The notes under the pieces: generated by a model
The model's database searches: none
Told to the model about the DNA's origin: nothing
Seen by the model: only the letters and a program-made list of their open reading frames with translations
Part shown: one piece after another, positions 14,699 through 22,637 of the stretch
Numbering within the stretch: the first letter of the stretch is position 1
How the letters are laid out: each line of letters opens with the position of its first letter
Source: Candidatus Methanophagaceae archaeon GoMg1
GTDB lineage: Archaea; Halobacteriota; Syntropharchaeia; Alkanophagales; Methanospirareceae
Direction of reading: 5' to 3'
Length of the DNA: 41,111 nucleotides
NCBI GenBank assembly: GCA_013180605.1
Contig: QBUL01000182.1
Location: 1-41,111, forward strand
Position numbers and translations under genes: made by a program

Positions 14699-15931
14699 AT
14701 GCGAACATCTATACAAGTGGGTAAGCTTATCGGCATACCAATAAGGCTGCATTTTAGTTTTTTATTTATCTTACCGATAATCGTACTGATATTTGCGCAT
14801 GGCTATACCTTAAGTATAGAGCCCAATTCACCTATATACCCTTTAATTGCATCATTATTTGCAAAAGACCCTACAAAACCTATCTCGCTCCCGATGGGCT
14901 TAGGCGATATCGAAATGACTGCTTTCCTCCGCTATTCTTTGTCTCTTATCGCGTCTTTTATTTTTTTCCTCTCTTTATTACTTCACGAATTGTCCCACTC
15001 CTACGTTGCAATGAAATTCGGGACGAAAATACACAGTATTACACTACACCTCTTCGGTGGCTTAGCAATGATGGAGGATATCCCGAAGAGCCCGGAGAAG
15101 GAGTGGAGAATAGCAATTGCGGGACCTTTGATGAGCTTTTTCCTCGGCGGTGTATTCCTTCTTACTTTTTGGGGCATAAGACCATTGAATTTGGTTATTT
15201 ACCCGGTTAAGATTTTAGTGTTTATCCTCGGGTTTTGGAACGTAGTATTAGGCACATTCAACTTATTACCTGCATTTCCAATGGATGGTGGACGAGTTTT
15301 AAGGGCTTTTCTTGCGAAAAGAATGCCATTTCTAAAAGCAACGAGAAGAGCGGTGTTGGTAGGAAAAATATTTGCCGTTGCACTGGCAATGTCCGGGATT
15401 GTTGCTGACCCTTTTATGTTTATTTTAACCGGTGAGAGGGTACCAAATCCCTTTATCATTGGAATTGGTATTCTCCTGTACATACTCGCAACAGAAGAAG
15501 AAGCCGCAACCATCACTTTTGCTTCCTTAGATGGAATAAAAGTGAGGAATGTCATGAGAACCGAGCGAACGAGTGTGCTGGAGGATATGCCCGTCATAGA
15601 GCTGGCGAGCAAGATGCTTGACGACAAAACAGCCGAATATGCGGTGCTGAATGAAAGAGGGGAATTAAAAGGGTCTGTAACGTTTGATGATATAAAAAAG
15701 TTGTCTGCCGAGCAACGTTACATCTTAAAAGTTTCTGATATAATGCTCTCACTTGATCGCGTTAGCGACGTTATATTAGAGGAAGAAGAGGCAATAGAAG
15801 CGCTAAAGAGGATGATGCAGCACAGGAGAAACGTTCTGGCGGTGATAGACGCGATGAACGGGAACTTCATAGGAATCATAACGAGAAGAGACTTAGCGAT
15901 TTATATGGAGATGTCGAAAGCGCGAGTGTGA
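14699..15931 (+). CDS. Site-2 protease family membrane metallopeptidase with CBS domains
   Basis: Around 410 residues of an M50 intramembrane protease. The zinc site is LLHELSHSYVAMKFG (HExxH) in the second or third membrane helix, and the third ligand lies in NLLPAFPMDGGRVL. Six or so membrane segments are followed, from about residue 285, by two CBS domains (VRNVMRTERTSVLEDMPVIE and VSDIMLSLDRVSDVILEEEE), which usually bind adenine nucleotides and gate the protease. The ORF track start at 14666 adds a lysine-rich MGRKKKRKRET; homology begins at the ATG at 14699 (MRTSIQVGKLIGIPIRLHFS). The substrate is unknown. Confidence 0.88.
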   Translation: MRTSIQVGKLIGIPIRLHFSFLFILPIIVLIFAHGYTLSIEPNSPIYPLIASLFAKDPTKPISLPMGLGDIEMTAFLRYSLSLIASFIFFLSLLLHELSHSYVAMKFGTKIHSITLHLFGGLAMMEDIPKSPEKEWRIAIAGPLMSFFLGGVFLLTFWGIRPLNLVIYPVKILVFILGFWNVVLGTFNLLPAFPMDGGRVLRAFLAKRMPFLKATRRAVLVGKIFAVALAMSGIVADPFMFILTGERVPNPFIIGIGILLYILATEEEAATITFASLDGIKVRNVMRTERTSVLEDMPVIELASKMLDDKTAEYAVLNERGELKGSVTFDDIKKLSAEQRYILKVSDIMLSLDRVSDVILEEEEAIEALKRMMQHRRNVLAVIDAMNGNFIGIITRRDLAIYMEMSKARV

Positions 15932-16047
15932 AAACAATGCAAAATGCAGAGTGCAAATTGAAAAATGCAAAATGAACCACAAGATTTCACAAACTTTCAC
16001 ACCTTAGAGCATTTTTGACTTTTGCACTTTTCATTTTTCGTTTTTCA
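15932..16047. repeat. AAAATGCAAAATG-type repeat flanking the RNase P gene
   Basis: GCAAAATGCAGAGTGCAAAT, then TGAAAAATGCAAAATGAACC, is mirrored at 16018-16047 (GACTTTTGCACTTTTCATTT) and again at 16424-16475 across the 5' end of the RNase P gene. Short A-rich repeats of this sort occupy both ends of that gene. A CCACAAGATTTCAC fragment of the other dispersed repeat lies between. Confidence 0.5.
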
Positions 16048-16498
16048 CTGTCGCCGTCAGGCGAGAGGCTCCTTTTATCGTCCCTGAGATGCCGATTACT
16101 CGTATGCCCAGTCGTACTCCACTCGCCGAGTGAATACAGGCTAATGCTGCTCTTACCTCCTCAACTTTATTATGGGCACATCTCAAAATGCCCACACCCC
16201 TGCACCTGTCTGTGCCTCCATTAGCGTCTTCATTTTTACCATATTCTATCAGCCACATCTTACTTTCACTTGCGCCCGTATCGCCATAGAGCGAGTAAAC
16301 GGAGTCCCTTATCTCTCTCAACAACTCTCGTTTATCTATCTCTCGCTCGCTTATCAACTCAAACGCGAGATACCTTCTCCTTTCTCGAAGTGTGGGCGGC
16401 AGCAACAAAGCAAAACGTAAAAGGCAAAATTTATTTTGGCTTTTGCACTTTGCCCTTTTCATTTTCATATTATCTCCACTTCTCTCTTCTTTTTCCAT
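16031..16498 (-). CDS. rnp2: Ribonuclease P protein component 2 (Pop5)
   Basis: The core LPPTLRERRRYLAFELISE, then LREIRDSVYSLYGDTGASES, GVGILRCAHNKVEEVRAALA and VIGISGTIKGA matches archaeal Pop5, which binds the RNase P RNA with p30 and activates 5' tRNA processing. The ORF is 155 residues, longer than the usual 110-125: the first 30 or so codons (MEKEERSGDNMKMKRAKCKS...) and the last few (TATVKNEK) come from the flanking A-rich repeats. The native start is uncertain; a TTG just before LLPPTLRER is possible. It overlaps the 3' end of rnp3, fitting a Pop5-p30 operon. Confidence 0.85.
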   Translation of the reverse strand: MEKEERSGDNMKMKRAKCKSQNKFCLLRFALLLPPTLRERRRYLAFELISEREIDKRELLREIRDSVYSLYGDTGASESKMWLIEYGKNEDANGGTDRCRGVGILRCAHNKVEEVRAALACIHSASGVRLGIRVIGISGTIKGASRLTATVKNEK

Positions 16499-17160
16499 TT
16501 CTTTTCCAATATACCCTCTGGAATATCACTTAAAGCGTGCACAGCTTCTTCTTTTTGCATTCCAAATAGAGAAGCAAGCGCAACCATCTCTCTTGGCGCT
16601 CTTAAATCATATATAGAGTGCGCATTGCTGGTTATTACCGGCATTGCTTTGTACTTCCTCACGAATTTCAAAATATCACGCATCTTCCCGAGTATCCGTG
16701 CTCTATCGCTTCTTCTGCTGTGAATTATCGCATTGAGGTTGAATTCTATTGCAACGTCATTCTCAGCGGCATATCTCACCAGTACGTGTGTTAATCCCTC
16801 TTTTCCATGCTCACCGTATGGCGGTGCCAATACATCAACCATAGGATTTTTCAATGCCGCTTCGTTTAGTTCCTTACTGCCTCCACGAACCACAATCAAG
16901 GGCACTTTCCCGTAGTAAAGCCTTATTCTTCTTTTCAATTCGGAAAGCGATTTTGCTCTTATCTCTATACCCCGGAAAGCGAAATTCGCGATTGATGGAG
17001 GTAATTGCCCCCCCTCTTTTCCCTTCACTACCTCGTCGTAGTTCGTTATTGCTATGCCCGCATATCCGTATCTTCTCGCAACCCGAATTAGCTCTTCCAC
17101 GGGCACTTCTGTTTCTGGATAGGCGTGCACATTTAGGTCAAAGAACTTGAACGTGGGCAT
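16465..17160 (-). CDS. rnp3: Ribonuclease P protein component 3 (p30, PHP-like barrel)
   Basis: A 231-residue TIM-barrel protein: FFDLNVHAYPETEVPVEELI, GYAGIAITNYDEV, then VDVLAPPYGEHGKEGLTHVL, AIEFNLNAII and MPVITSNAHSIYDLRAPREM. These match archaeal p30, which pairs with Pop5 and supports catalysis by RNase P RNA. It is first in a two-gene unit and overlaps the start of rnp2 by about 30 bases. Length is normal. Confidence 0.92.
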   Translation of the reverse strand: MPTFKFFDLNVHAYPETEVPVEELIRVARRYGYAGIAITNYDEVVKGKEGGQLPPSIANFAFRGIEIRAKSLSELKRRIRLYYGKVPLIVVRGGSKELNEAALKNPMVDVLAPPYGEHGKEGLTHVLVRYAAENDVAIEFNLNAIIHSRRSDRARILGKMRDILKFVRKYKAMPVITSNAHSIYDLRAPREMVALASLFGMQKEEAVHALSDIPEGILEKKWKKKREVEII

Positions 17161-17196
17161 TAATAAAAAGAAGGTTTACCGTTTTAAATATCTTTT

Positions 17197-17568
17197 CACT
17201 ATGTCCTTAAATTTTACCGCAGAGCACACGGAGAACGCAGAGGCATAAATTATAGACACAGATTAACGCAGATTAACACAAAAAGGGGAGGCATAGCGGT
17301 GTAGGGGTTTAGCGGTTTAGCAAAAAAGGGGAAAGGAAGAGGGGAAGATGAATTCTTTTTACTAACTCGCTATACCGCTAATCCACTAAACCTCTAATTT
17401 AGTAAGTCCGCGTAAATCAGTGTAAATCTGTGTCTTAAATAGAGAGAGGTTATACGTTCTATACAAACAGAAACCCCGAGCAAGGATTAAAACCGTCTTA
17501 AAACTCTGCGTACTCTGCGCTCTCCGCGGTGATAAATCTCTATGTTTTTAGACGGTGTGACTCGACAA
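17197..17568 (+). repeat. MITE-like element interrupted by a nested family R2 element
   Basis: The left part (CACTATGTCCTTAAATTTTA, CCGCAGAGCACACGGAGAAC) and the right part (AAGGATTAAAACCGTCTTAA, ACTCTGCGTACTCTGCGCTC, ending TTTTTAGACGGTGTGA) are the two halves of the 167-base element seen at 34648, 36233 and 40803. Between them, about 17250-17467 holds a family R2 unit (GACACAGATTAACGCAGATT to GTGTAAATCTGTGTCTTAAA with the TATA-bearing edge GGTTATACGTTCTATACAAA) and a further palindromic AGCGGTTTAGC stretch. No gene is visible between 17161 and 17599. Confidence 0.7.
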
Positions 17569-17599
17569 TTCTAATTTAAGCTTAAATTAATTTTTATGT

Positions 17600-19048
17600 G
17601 TGATGATGGAGGAGAAAAGGGAAGAGGAGATAAAAAGAATATGCAGAGAGGTCATAGAGCGAATAAGACCGGATGAGGAAGAGAGGAAGAAAGTAAAAGC
17701 CGTAGCAGAGCACATAATCGCGAAACTAAACAAAAAAGCATTGGAGATGGATATAGAAGCTCATGCAATCTCCGTAGGGTCAACCGCAAGAAACACATGG
17801 ATAAGTGGCGAAGCGGACATAGACGTTTTCATCATGTTTCCTGAAGATGTGCCGGAAGAAGAGTTAAAGGAGAAGGGGCTTGCACTCGCAAAAAGCATTT
17901 CTGATAGGTATGAGGAAAGATATGCCTCGCATCCGTATATTCACGCTTACTTTCACGATGCCGAAGGAAGAACCGAGTACGAAGTGGATTTAGTGCCCTG
18001 TTTTTCGGTAAAAGCCGCACCTTTATTGAAATCCGCGGTTGACAGGACGCCTTTTCATAACGAATATATTGTAAAGCGAATATCGGGACTTGAAGAAGAA
18101 GTGCTGCTATTAAAGCAATTCTTAAAGTGCCGTGGGATTTATGGCTCTGAGCAAAGGCGAAAGGGCTTCTCCGGTTATCTTTGCGAATTGCTCAGCATTA
18201 GATATTCCTCTTTCGTCGAGCTATTGAGACACGCATCGAAGTGGAAATGTGGCGAAAGAATAGACATCGAAGGTCGTGGAAAATACAAAGGGGAAGGAAA
18301 GGACCCACTTATTGTGATAGACCCTGTGGACCCGAACAGGAATGTAGCGGCAGCGGTATCGTGGGATTCGTTTTGCAGGTTAATAGATGCATCGCGGGAT
18401 TTTTTAGCGTGTCCGGATGCGAGTTTCTTCGCTCTTGCGGAGGAAAAAGCGATGAGCAAGGCCGAGTTTGTGAAACTCGTAAAGGAACGAGGAACAGAGC
18501 TCGTAATGGTGCTGTTTGAAGCGCCTGACGTGGTAGAAGACGTATTATTCCCACAGTTAAGAAGAGCAGAAGCATCGGTCACAAGTATGATAGAACGGAA
18601 TGGGTTCATGGTACATCGAAGCGATGTGTCGGTTGAAGGGGACAAAGCGTTTTTGGTATTCGAGCTGCTTGTTTGGTGCCTGCCAGAAATGAAAAAGCAT
18701 GTAGGTCCTCCAGTTACATTGAAACATCATTCTGAACAGTTTAAAAGCAAATACAAACCCTTTTCTTTTGGAAAAAGAAAAGCATTTACGGAAAAGAAAA
18801 ACAACTCTGACGTTTTGTTGCAACAGCCAGTTCGTATTGAAAACGGCAGGTATGTGGTAGAGGTAAAGAGAGAATATACGGATGCCGTGGAATTGCTGAA
18901 GAGCGAGCTGAAGTCGTGCGGTTTGGGAAAACATGTTTCAGAATCAATAAATAAAGGGTATGTGGTTTTAAAGAACGAGGAGATAAGATTCTTTGAGGGC
19001 GTTGGCTTTTTCTTCAGGGACTATTTTGGCTTAGCTAACTCGTTTTAG
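17600..19048 (+). CDS. cca: CCA-adding tRNA nucleotidyltransferase, archaeal class I
   Basis: A 482-residue class I enzyme that adds or repairs CCA at tRNA 3' ends. The catalytic head has SVGSTARNTWISGEADIDVF, with the DxD metal ligands, and YEVDLVPCF for the third carboxylate. GFSGYLCELLSIRYSSFVEL, VIDPVDPNRNVAAAVS and the C-terminal tail domain follow the archaeal order. Length fits the family (about 440-490). The start is GTG at 17600 or either of the two ATGs after it. None of the tRNAs here encodes CCA, consistent with need for this enzyme. A second gene follows after 7 bases. Confidence 0.95.
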   Translation: MMMEEKREEEIKRICREVIERIRPDEEERKKVKAVAEHIIAKLNKKALEMDIEAHAISVGSTARNTWISGEADIDVFIMFPEDVPEEELKEKGLALAKSISDRYEERYASHPYIHAYFHDAEGRTEYEVDLVPCFSVKAAPLLKSAVDRTPFHNEYIVKRISGLEEEVLLLKQFLKCRGIYGSEQRRKGFSGYLCELLSIRYSSFVELLRHASKWKCGERIDIEGRGKYKGEGKDPLIVIDPVDPNRNVAAAVSWDSFCRLIDASRDFLACPDASFFALAEEKAMSKAEFVKLVKERGTELVMVLFEAPDVVEDVLFPQLRRAEASVTSMIERNGFMVHRSDVSVEGDKAFLVFELLVWCLPEMKKHVGPPVTLKHHSEQFKSKYKPFSFGKRKAFTEKKNNSDVLLQQPVRIENGRYVVEVKREYTDAVELLKSELKSCGLGKHVSESINKGYVVLKNEEIRFFEGVGFFFRDYFGLANSF

Positions 19049-19055
19049 TGAGAAA

Positions 19056-20225
19056 ATGGACAAAAATTTTCGCGCGATGGTTGTAAAAGTCGCCCTTCTG
19101 GTTGGCGTGCTGGCGGCTGTCTCCTTATGTATTTGGTATTACAGTATTCCAACCGAGAGCGACATCCTAGTTCTGGATAAAAGTGTCTTGACCGTGATTT
19201 TAGATGACATCCCAGCTATCAAGAAAGAGGCTATATCTGTGGCACAGGAACGGATTGTTAATGAGACTGGCGTTCCGAAACGAAACTTTGACCGATATTT
19301 CACATTGATGGACAGCTCTCTCACACAATTCCAATGGCATCTCGTGTACAACGTGACGGGTAATCAGGACCTCACGGTTTTTTTAGTGAAACAGATGCTT
19401 CCGGAAGAGGGGTTCCGCATCGCGGACGAATATATCATGGGCATGGTGGGCAAGGATTATTTCGATGCACATGTTAAAAGGAAAGCATTTCAGGCGAACA
19501 CCGCCCATTACTCTTACACCTACGTCTACGAGGGCTCACACAACCCGGGCACATGTAATATTGGGCTGTCTATGTGGGTCAGACTTGGAAACGACAGAAA
19601 CGTGATCGGGCAGCACGTTGTCACCACGCCGCAGGAGGTTACCGTGAGCGAGGAGCAGGCGATAGATATTGGGAGGGTGAATGGGCTGAAAGACCCTCTG
19701 TCCGCTGCTCCCGTTCTGGTCGGCGGAAAAATCTGCTGGAGAGTCGTAGGGCAGCATACTCCAACCGAGCAGGATTACGATAATCAAACGGTTTACGGGT
19801 TTGACGTCCACTGCACTGCTGGAGAAGTGATAGGCGAGCACAGATATATTCAATCAACTCCCGCATCGCCTCCGCCCATACGGACCGGTCAGATTACGTC
19901 CCTCATTGAAAAACTGGGATTTGAAGACGTAGAAAATGGCGCTATGATACAGGTGAACGTCATGAACCGCGCGGATGAGACGTTTTCCGTTGTTAAAACA
20001 TTCGGAAGAACGGTTGTGAAAGAGGGAACAATCGAGAATGCTGACATTACTCTATGGATAGACCGCGACATCATCCTGAACGCACTCGAAAGCGAGGACG
20101 TAGTGAGCTATTTACAGAACAACGCAACCAGCAGAAACGTTATCGTAGAGCTTCATAAGAGCATGGTTCTACTACAGAAAAAAGGATACATGAGCCTGTA
20201 CGAAAGAGTGAAAAAGGGTGCGTGA
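19056..20225 (+). CDS. Membrane-anchored or exported protein of unknown function
   Basis: A 389-residue protein with one N-terminal hydrophobic segment (VVKVALLVGVLAAVSLCIWY) and no other membrane helix, so most of it lies outside the cell, tethered or cleaved. Residues near 195-270 (SEEQAIDIGRVNGL... GGKICWRVVG... YGFDVHCTAGEVIGEHR) have the layout of a PepSY-like repeat, and the last 110 residues (ADITLWIDRDIILNALES) resemble an SCP2-like fold; both are weak impressions. Several N-x-T/S sequons occur. Its codon use looks more GC-rich than its neighbours. It follows cca by 7 bases and is likely co-transcribed, without an obvious functional link. Confidence 0.65.
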   Translation: MDKNFRAMVVKVALLVGVLAAVSLCIWYYSIPTESDILVLDKSVLTVILDDIPAIKKEAISVAQERIVNETGVPKRNFDRYFTLMDSSLTQFQWHLVYNVTGNQDLTVFLVKQMLPEEGFRIADEYIMGMVGKDYFDAHVKRKAFQANTAHYSYTYVYEGSHNPGTCNIGLSMWVRLGNDRNVIGQHVVTTPQEVTVSEEQAIDIGRVNGLKDPLSAAPVLVGGKICWRVVGQHTPTEQDYDNQTVYGFDVHCTAGEVIGEHRYIQSTPASPPPIRTGQITSLIEKLGFEDVENGAMIQVNVMNRADETFSVVKTFGRTVVKEGTIENADITLWIDRDIILNALESEDVVSYLQNNATSRNVIVELHKSMVLLQKKGYMSLYERVKKGA

Positions 20226-20458
20226 CAGCAGCACCTTAATTGCTCAACATCTTGTGGTATAAATACGAAACACTAAACTCTAAATAAGCCCCTACTGGGC
20301 TTGCGGGGTTACCGGGGCAGAGCCCAGGTCTAAACAAACTCCAATATCAAAATTCAAAACAGACCTTCTTTTTGGGATTTTGATATTGTTTAGGATTAAA
20401 CCCTTTCAGTTTTTTCGGGGAGTGTGGGCAAAGCCCACGATGCTTAGAATTTATCCAA
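20226..20458. repeat. GTGCTTAGAATTTAT-family repeat with internal palindromes
   Basis: AAATACGAAACACTAAACTC on the left and GATGCTTAGAATTTATCC on the right form imperfect inverted ends. Inside are AGCCCCTACTGGGCTTGCGG, GGGGCAGAGCCC and GTGGGCAAAGCCCAC, GC-rich hairpins like those at 8540, and a pair AATATCAAAATTCAAAAC / TTTTTGGGATTTTGATATTG. It ends directly at the amidohydrolase stop codon. Confidence 0.6.
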
Positions 20459-21571
20459 CTATTTGTGTCCTTGACTATACTTCACAACCTCCCCTCCATA
20501 TATCACCGCTGCAATGTCATTTCGTGTCGCTCTTCTCGCCACGCCTCTTATTGAGTTCTTCACACCCCTCATATTCGGTGTGTCGTTTCTAATCACCAGC
20601 AAATTCGCCGTTTTTCCTTCCTCTATCGAACCCACGAATTTGTCTTCTTTCAGCACCTTTGCGGAATCAAGCGTGCACATCTTCAGCACTTTCCGTTCAT
20701 CAAGCCGAAAAAGCTTAGAAATGAATTCCATTTCTGAGAACATGTCAGGTGAGTTGAGCATTACGTTATCCGTGCCCACACCCACCGTTAATCCCGCCTC
20801 GAGCATCTGTCGTAAAGGCGGCAGCCCCATCCCGGTCACCAGGTTAGAGCGAATGCAAACGACAGCCGCTATGTTCTTATCTTGCATCTTCTCGAAATCT
20901 TGCTGCGATGCTTTTGTAAGGTGTACGATGAAATCAGGTTCAAGCTCTATCGCACCCTCTACATCTTCAGCATTTCGTTCACCCGCGTGAAGTGCGAACA
21001 TTTTCCCATCTCGTTTTGCCGTCTCCGCCGCTAAACGTTTCACGTATTCCCACGGGTAGTCCGCTACACTACTTATACCTATCCCGTCCGCCAATTCAAA
21101 AATTCGTAATTCGTCCGCTTCCGGTCTGCCAAATATTTTCATATCCAATTTTTCTCGTCCTTGTGCCGAATCGAAAGCTTCTTTTAGTGCTTTAATACCC
21201 AAAACACCGCCTTCTCGGAAATCTGCAAACAGTCCGGTTCCCGTAGCAAAAATGTCCTCAATGCTGTCCTTCATCGCAGAAACAAGCTCGTTATGTGCTG
21301 TTTCAGCTAATATTTTGTGTTTATAGCCACCAGGACCCACTAACAGGTCCAGCGGCATAAAATCGGGCTCTTTTGCTGCGGAATCGCCGATGTGCGTATG
21401 TGCATTGACGAAAGAGGGGATTACAATACCCGTCACATCCGCTTCTATCTTGCCTTCTCCAATTTCTTTTATTTTCCCACTTTCGATTACTGCATACCCT
21501 GCCCTATCCTCAAAGTCATCGCCATATACAATTGTTCCTGAAACTATTAGCTGGCTCTTATGTTTCGGCAT
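20459..21571 (-). CDS. Metal-dependent amidohydrolase (cytosine deaminase / SAH deaminase superfamily)
   Basis: A 370-residue amidohydrolase with the metal-binding NAHTHIGDSA, LHAGERNAEDV, VHLTKASQ and the catalytic GVGTDNVMLN, in the order of the deaminase branch (SsnA/MtaD/DadD-like). The N-terminal beta-sandwich (GTIVYGDDFEDRAGYAVIES) and C-terminal GSIEEGKTANLLVI are also typical. Probable reaction is hydrolytic deamination of a purine-related or other heterocyclic substrate; the exact one is unclear. It starts 8 bases after the corrinoid protein gene, so the two are translated together, an unusual pairing. Confidence 0.85.
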   Translation of the reverse strand: MPKHKSQLIVSGTIVYGDDFEDRAGYAVIESGKIKEIGEGKIEADVTGIVIPSFVNAHTHIGDSAAKEPDFMPLDLLVGPGGYKHKILAETAHNELVSAMKDSIEDIFATGTGLFADFREGGVLGIKALKEAFDSAQGREKLDMKIFGRPEADELRIFELADGIGISSVADYPWEYVKRLAAETAKRDGKMFALHAGERNAEDVEGAIELEPDFIVHLTKASQQDFEKMQDKNIAAVVCIRSNLVTGMGLPPLRQMLEAGLTVGVGTDNVMLNSPDMFSEMEFISKLFRLDERKVLKMCTLDSAKVLKEDKFVGSIEEGKTANLLVIRNDTPNMRGVKNSIRGVARRATRNDIAAVIYGGEVVKYSQGHK

Positions 21572-21579
21572 TCACTCAT

Positions 21580-22224
21580 TCATCCAATAAGAATAAGCTC
21601 CTTCGCTTTCCCGACGGCATCAACGGCGTCTTTACCATAGGCATCGGCACCGATTTTCTCTGCATAATCTTCGCTGACCGCACCACCACCAACCATTACC
21701 TTTACCTCCAGACCTTCTTCCCTGAAATACTGTATGACCTCTGCCATATACTCACGTGTCGTTGTGAGTAATGCGGACATTGCAACAATGTCGGCTTCCG
21801 TTTCCGCGACCGCTTCTGCATATTTACTCTTTTCAACCTCTGTTCCCAGGTCAATGACCTCAAAACCCTCTGCGGATAGCATTATACTGACTATCTCTTT
21901 GCCTATATCGTGCACATCCCCTTTGACCGTCCCAATAACGATCTTCCCTATCTTGTCCCGCTGCTCTTTTACGTCCTCTTTTAGCTCCTCTTGCAACAGC
22001 GGCTGCTTGAGTAGCTGCAGTAGCTTCTTTGCATTCCAGCCCGAAACCATCAGTTCGGCGTCGAAATATATCTCTTTGTATCCCCGCCCTATTTCCTTCA
22101 GGCCTTCGGTCATTTCTTCTGTGATTTCATACGCCTTCCTTCCTGCGTTCAGCCGCTCCTCACAGAATGCTTCTATTTTCTGCTTCTTTACATCAAGCAA
22201 CGAGTCAAGTATTGAATATTCCAT
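21580..22224 (-). CDS. Methyltransferase-type corrinoid (B12-binding) protein
   Basis: About 214 residues. An N-terminal four-helix cap (LLDVKKQKIEAFCEERLNAG... ELMVSGWNAKKLLQLLKQPL) is followed by a Rossmann B12 domain with GTVKGDVHDIGKEIVSIMLS (the DxHxxG lower-axial His), MSALLTTTREYM and VKVMVGGGAVSEDYAEKIGA. This is the MtbC/MtmC/MtaC-like architecture of proteins that carry methyl groups from methylamines, methanol or other donors. The track's start (MGFWIFILP) reads through a repeat; the ATG at 22224 (MEYSILDSLLD) is the likely start. No substrate-specific methyltransferase is adjacent. It lies about 70 bases downstream of the pup candidate. Confidence 0.9.
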   Translation of the reverse strand: MEYSILDSLLDVKKQKIEAFCEERLNAGRKAYEITEEMTEGLKEIGRGYKEIYFDAELMVSGWNAKKLLQLLKQPLLQEELKEDVKEQRDKIGKIVIGTVKGDVHDIGKEIVSIMLSAEGFEVIDLGTEVEKSKYAEAVAETEADIVAMSALLTTTREYMAEVIQYFREEGLEVKVMVGGGAVSEDYAEKIGADAYGKDAVDAVGKAKELILIG

Positions 22225-22239
22225 GGGTAGAATAAAAAT

Positions 22240-22295
22240 CCAAAAACCCAAAAGAAAGGTTTGTTTAGGATTTCAAGTTTAGTGCTTAGTATTTA
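22240..22295 (-). repeat. GTGCTTAGAATTTAT-family repeat abutting the pup stop codon
   Basis: TTGTTTAGGATTTCAAGTTT, then AGTGCTTAGTATTTAT, matches the ends of the repeats at 20440, 24560 and 10545. Its inner edge (TAAATACTAAGCAC on the minus strand) contains the TAA that stops the pup candidate, so the repeat begins essentially at the end of that gene. Confidence 0.6.
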
Positions 22296-22556
22296 TTCTC
22301 CTGAAGTTGCATATATTTCATAGGGCATTATCTTCTTGTTCGCCTTCTTCTTCCCTCTTAACTTACTCACGAGGTCGGCGGCTTTCTCCTTCTTCTCCCG
22401 TTTCTTCAACCGTTCCATCAGGTTCGTCATCTCTTTCTCCTTTCCCGCACCGCCGTATTCCTTCTGTTCCGCTTTTACATACCCGTCCTCCTCTTCTATT
22501 TCCTCTTCTTCACCTTCCTCTTCCATTCCTTCAAAAACCAATGCGTTTTCGTCCAC
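22293..22556 (-). CDS. pup: Pup-like protein modifier candidate
   Basis: An 87-residue protein unrelated in detail to known families but built like Pup, the small disordered modifier of bacterial pupylation. Residues 1-30 are very acidic (GMEEEGEEEEIEEEDGY); a Gly-rich hinge (YGGAGKEK) follows; residues 42-75 (MTNLMERLKKREKKEKAADL) would form an amphipathic helix of the sort that docks on the ARC/Mpa coiled coil; the C-terminus is MPYEIYATSGE. Pup ends in Gly-Gly-Glu or Gly-Gly-Gln, and PafA couples the terminal Glu side chain to lysines. Here a Glu is encoded directly, preceded by Ser-Gly rather than Gly-Gly. Pup is usually about 60-70 residues, so this is longer. The start is GTG at 22556 with AGGGGG upstream; ATG at codon 11 is an alternative. 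It lies 81 bases after dop on the same strand. The position is strong evidence, the sequence moderate. Confidence 0.6.
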   Translation of the reverse strand: MDENALVFEGMEEEGEEEEIEEEDGYVKAEQKEYGGAGKEKEMTNLMERLKKREKKEKAADLVSKLRGKKKANKKIMPYEIYATSGE

Positions 22557-22637
22557 CTTAACTCAACCCCCTAACACTTTTTGCTTCGCAAAAACCTTTA
22601 CTAAAATATATTCTCTTTATAATAAAATTTTCCACTA

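Noticed and set aside
17220-17470. Closely spaced GATTAACGCAGATTAACAC units that look CRISPR-like
   Set aside because: Spacing is irregular, units are part of palindromic interspersed elements found across the window, and there are no unique spacers or cas genes.
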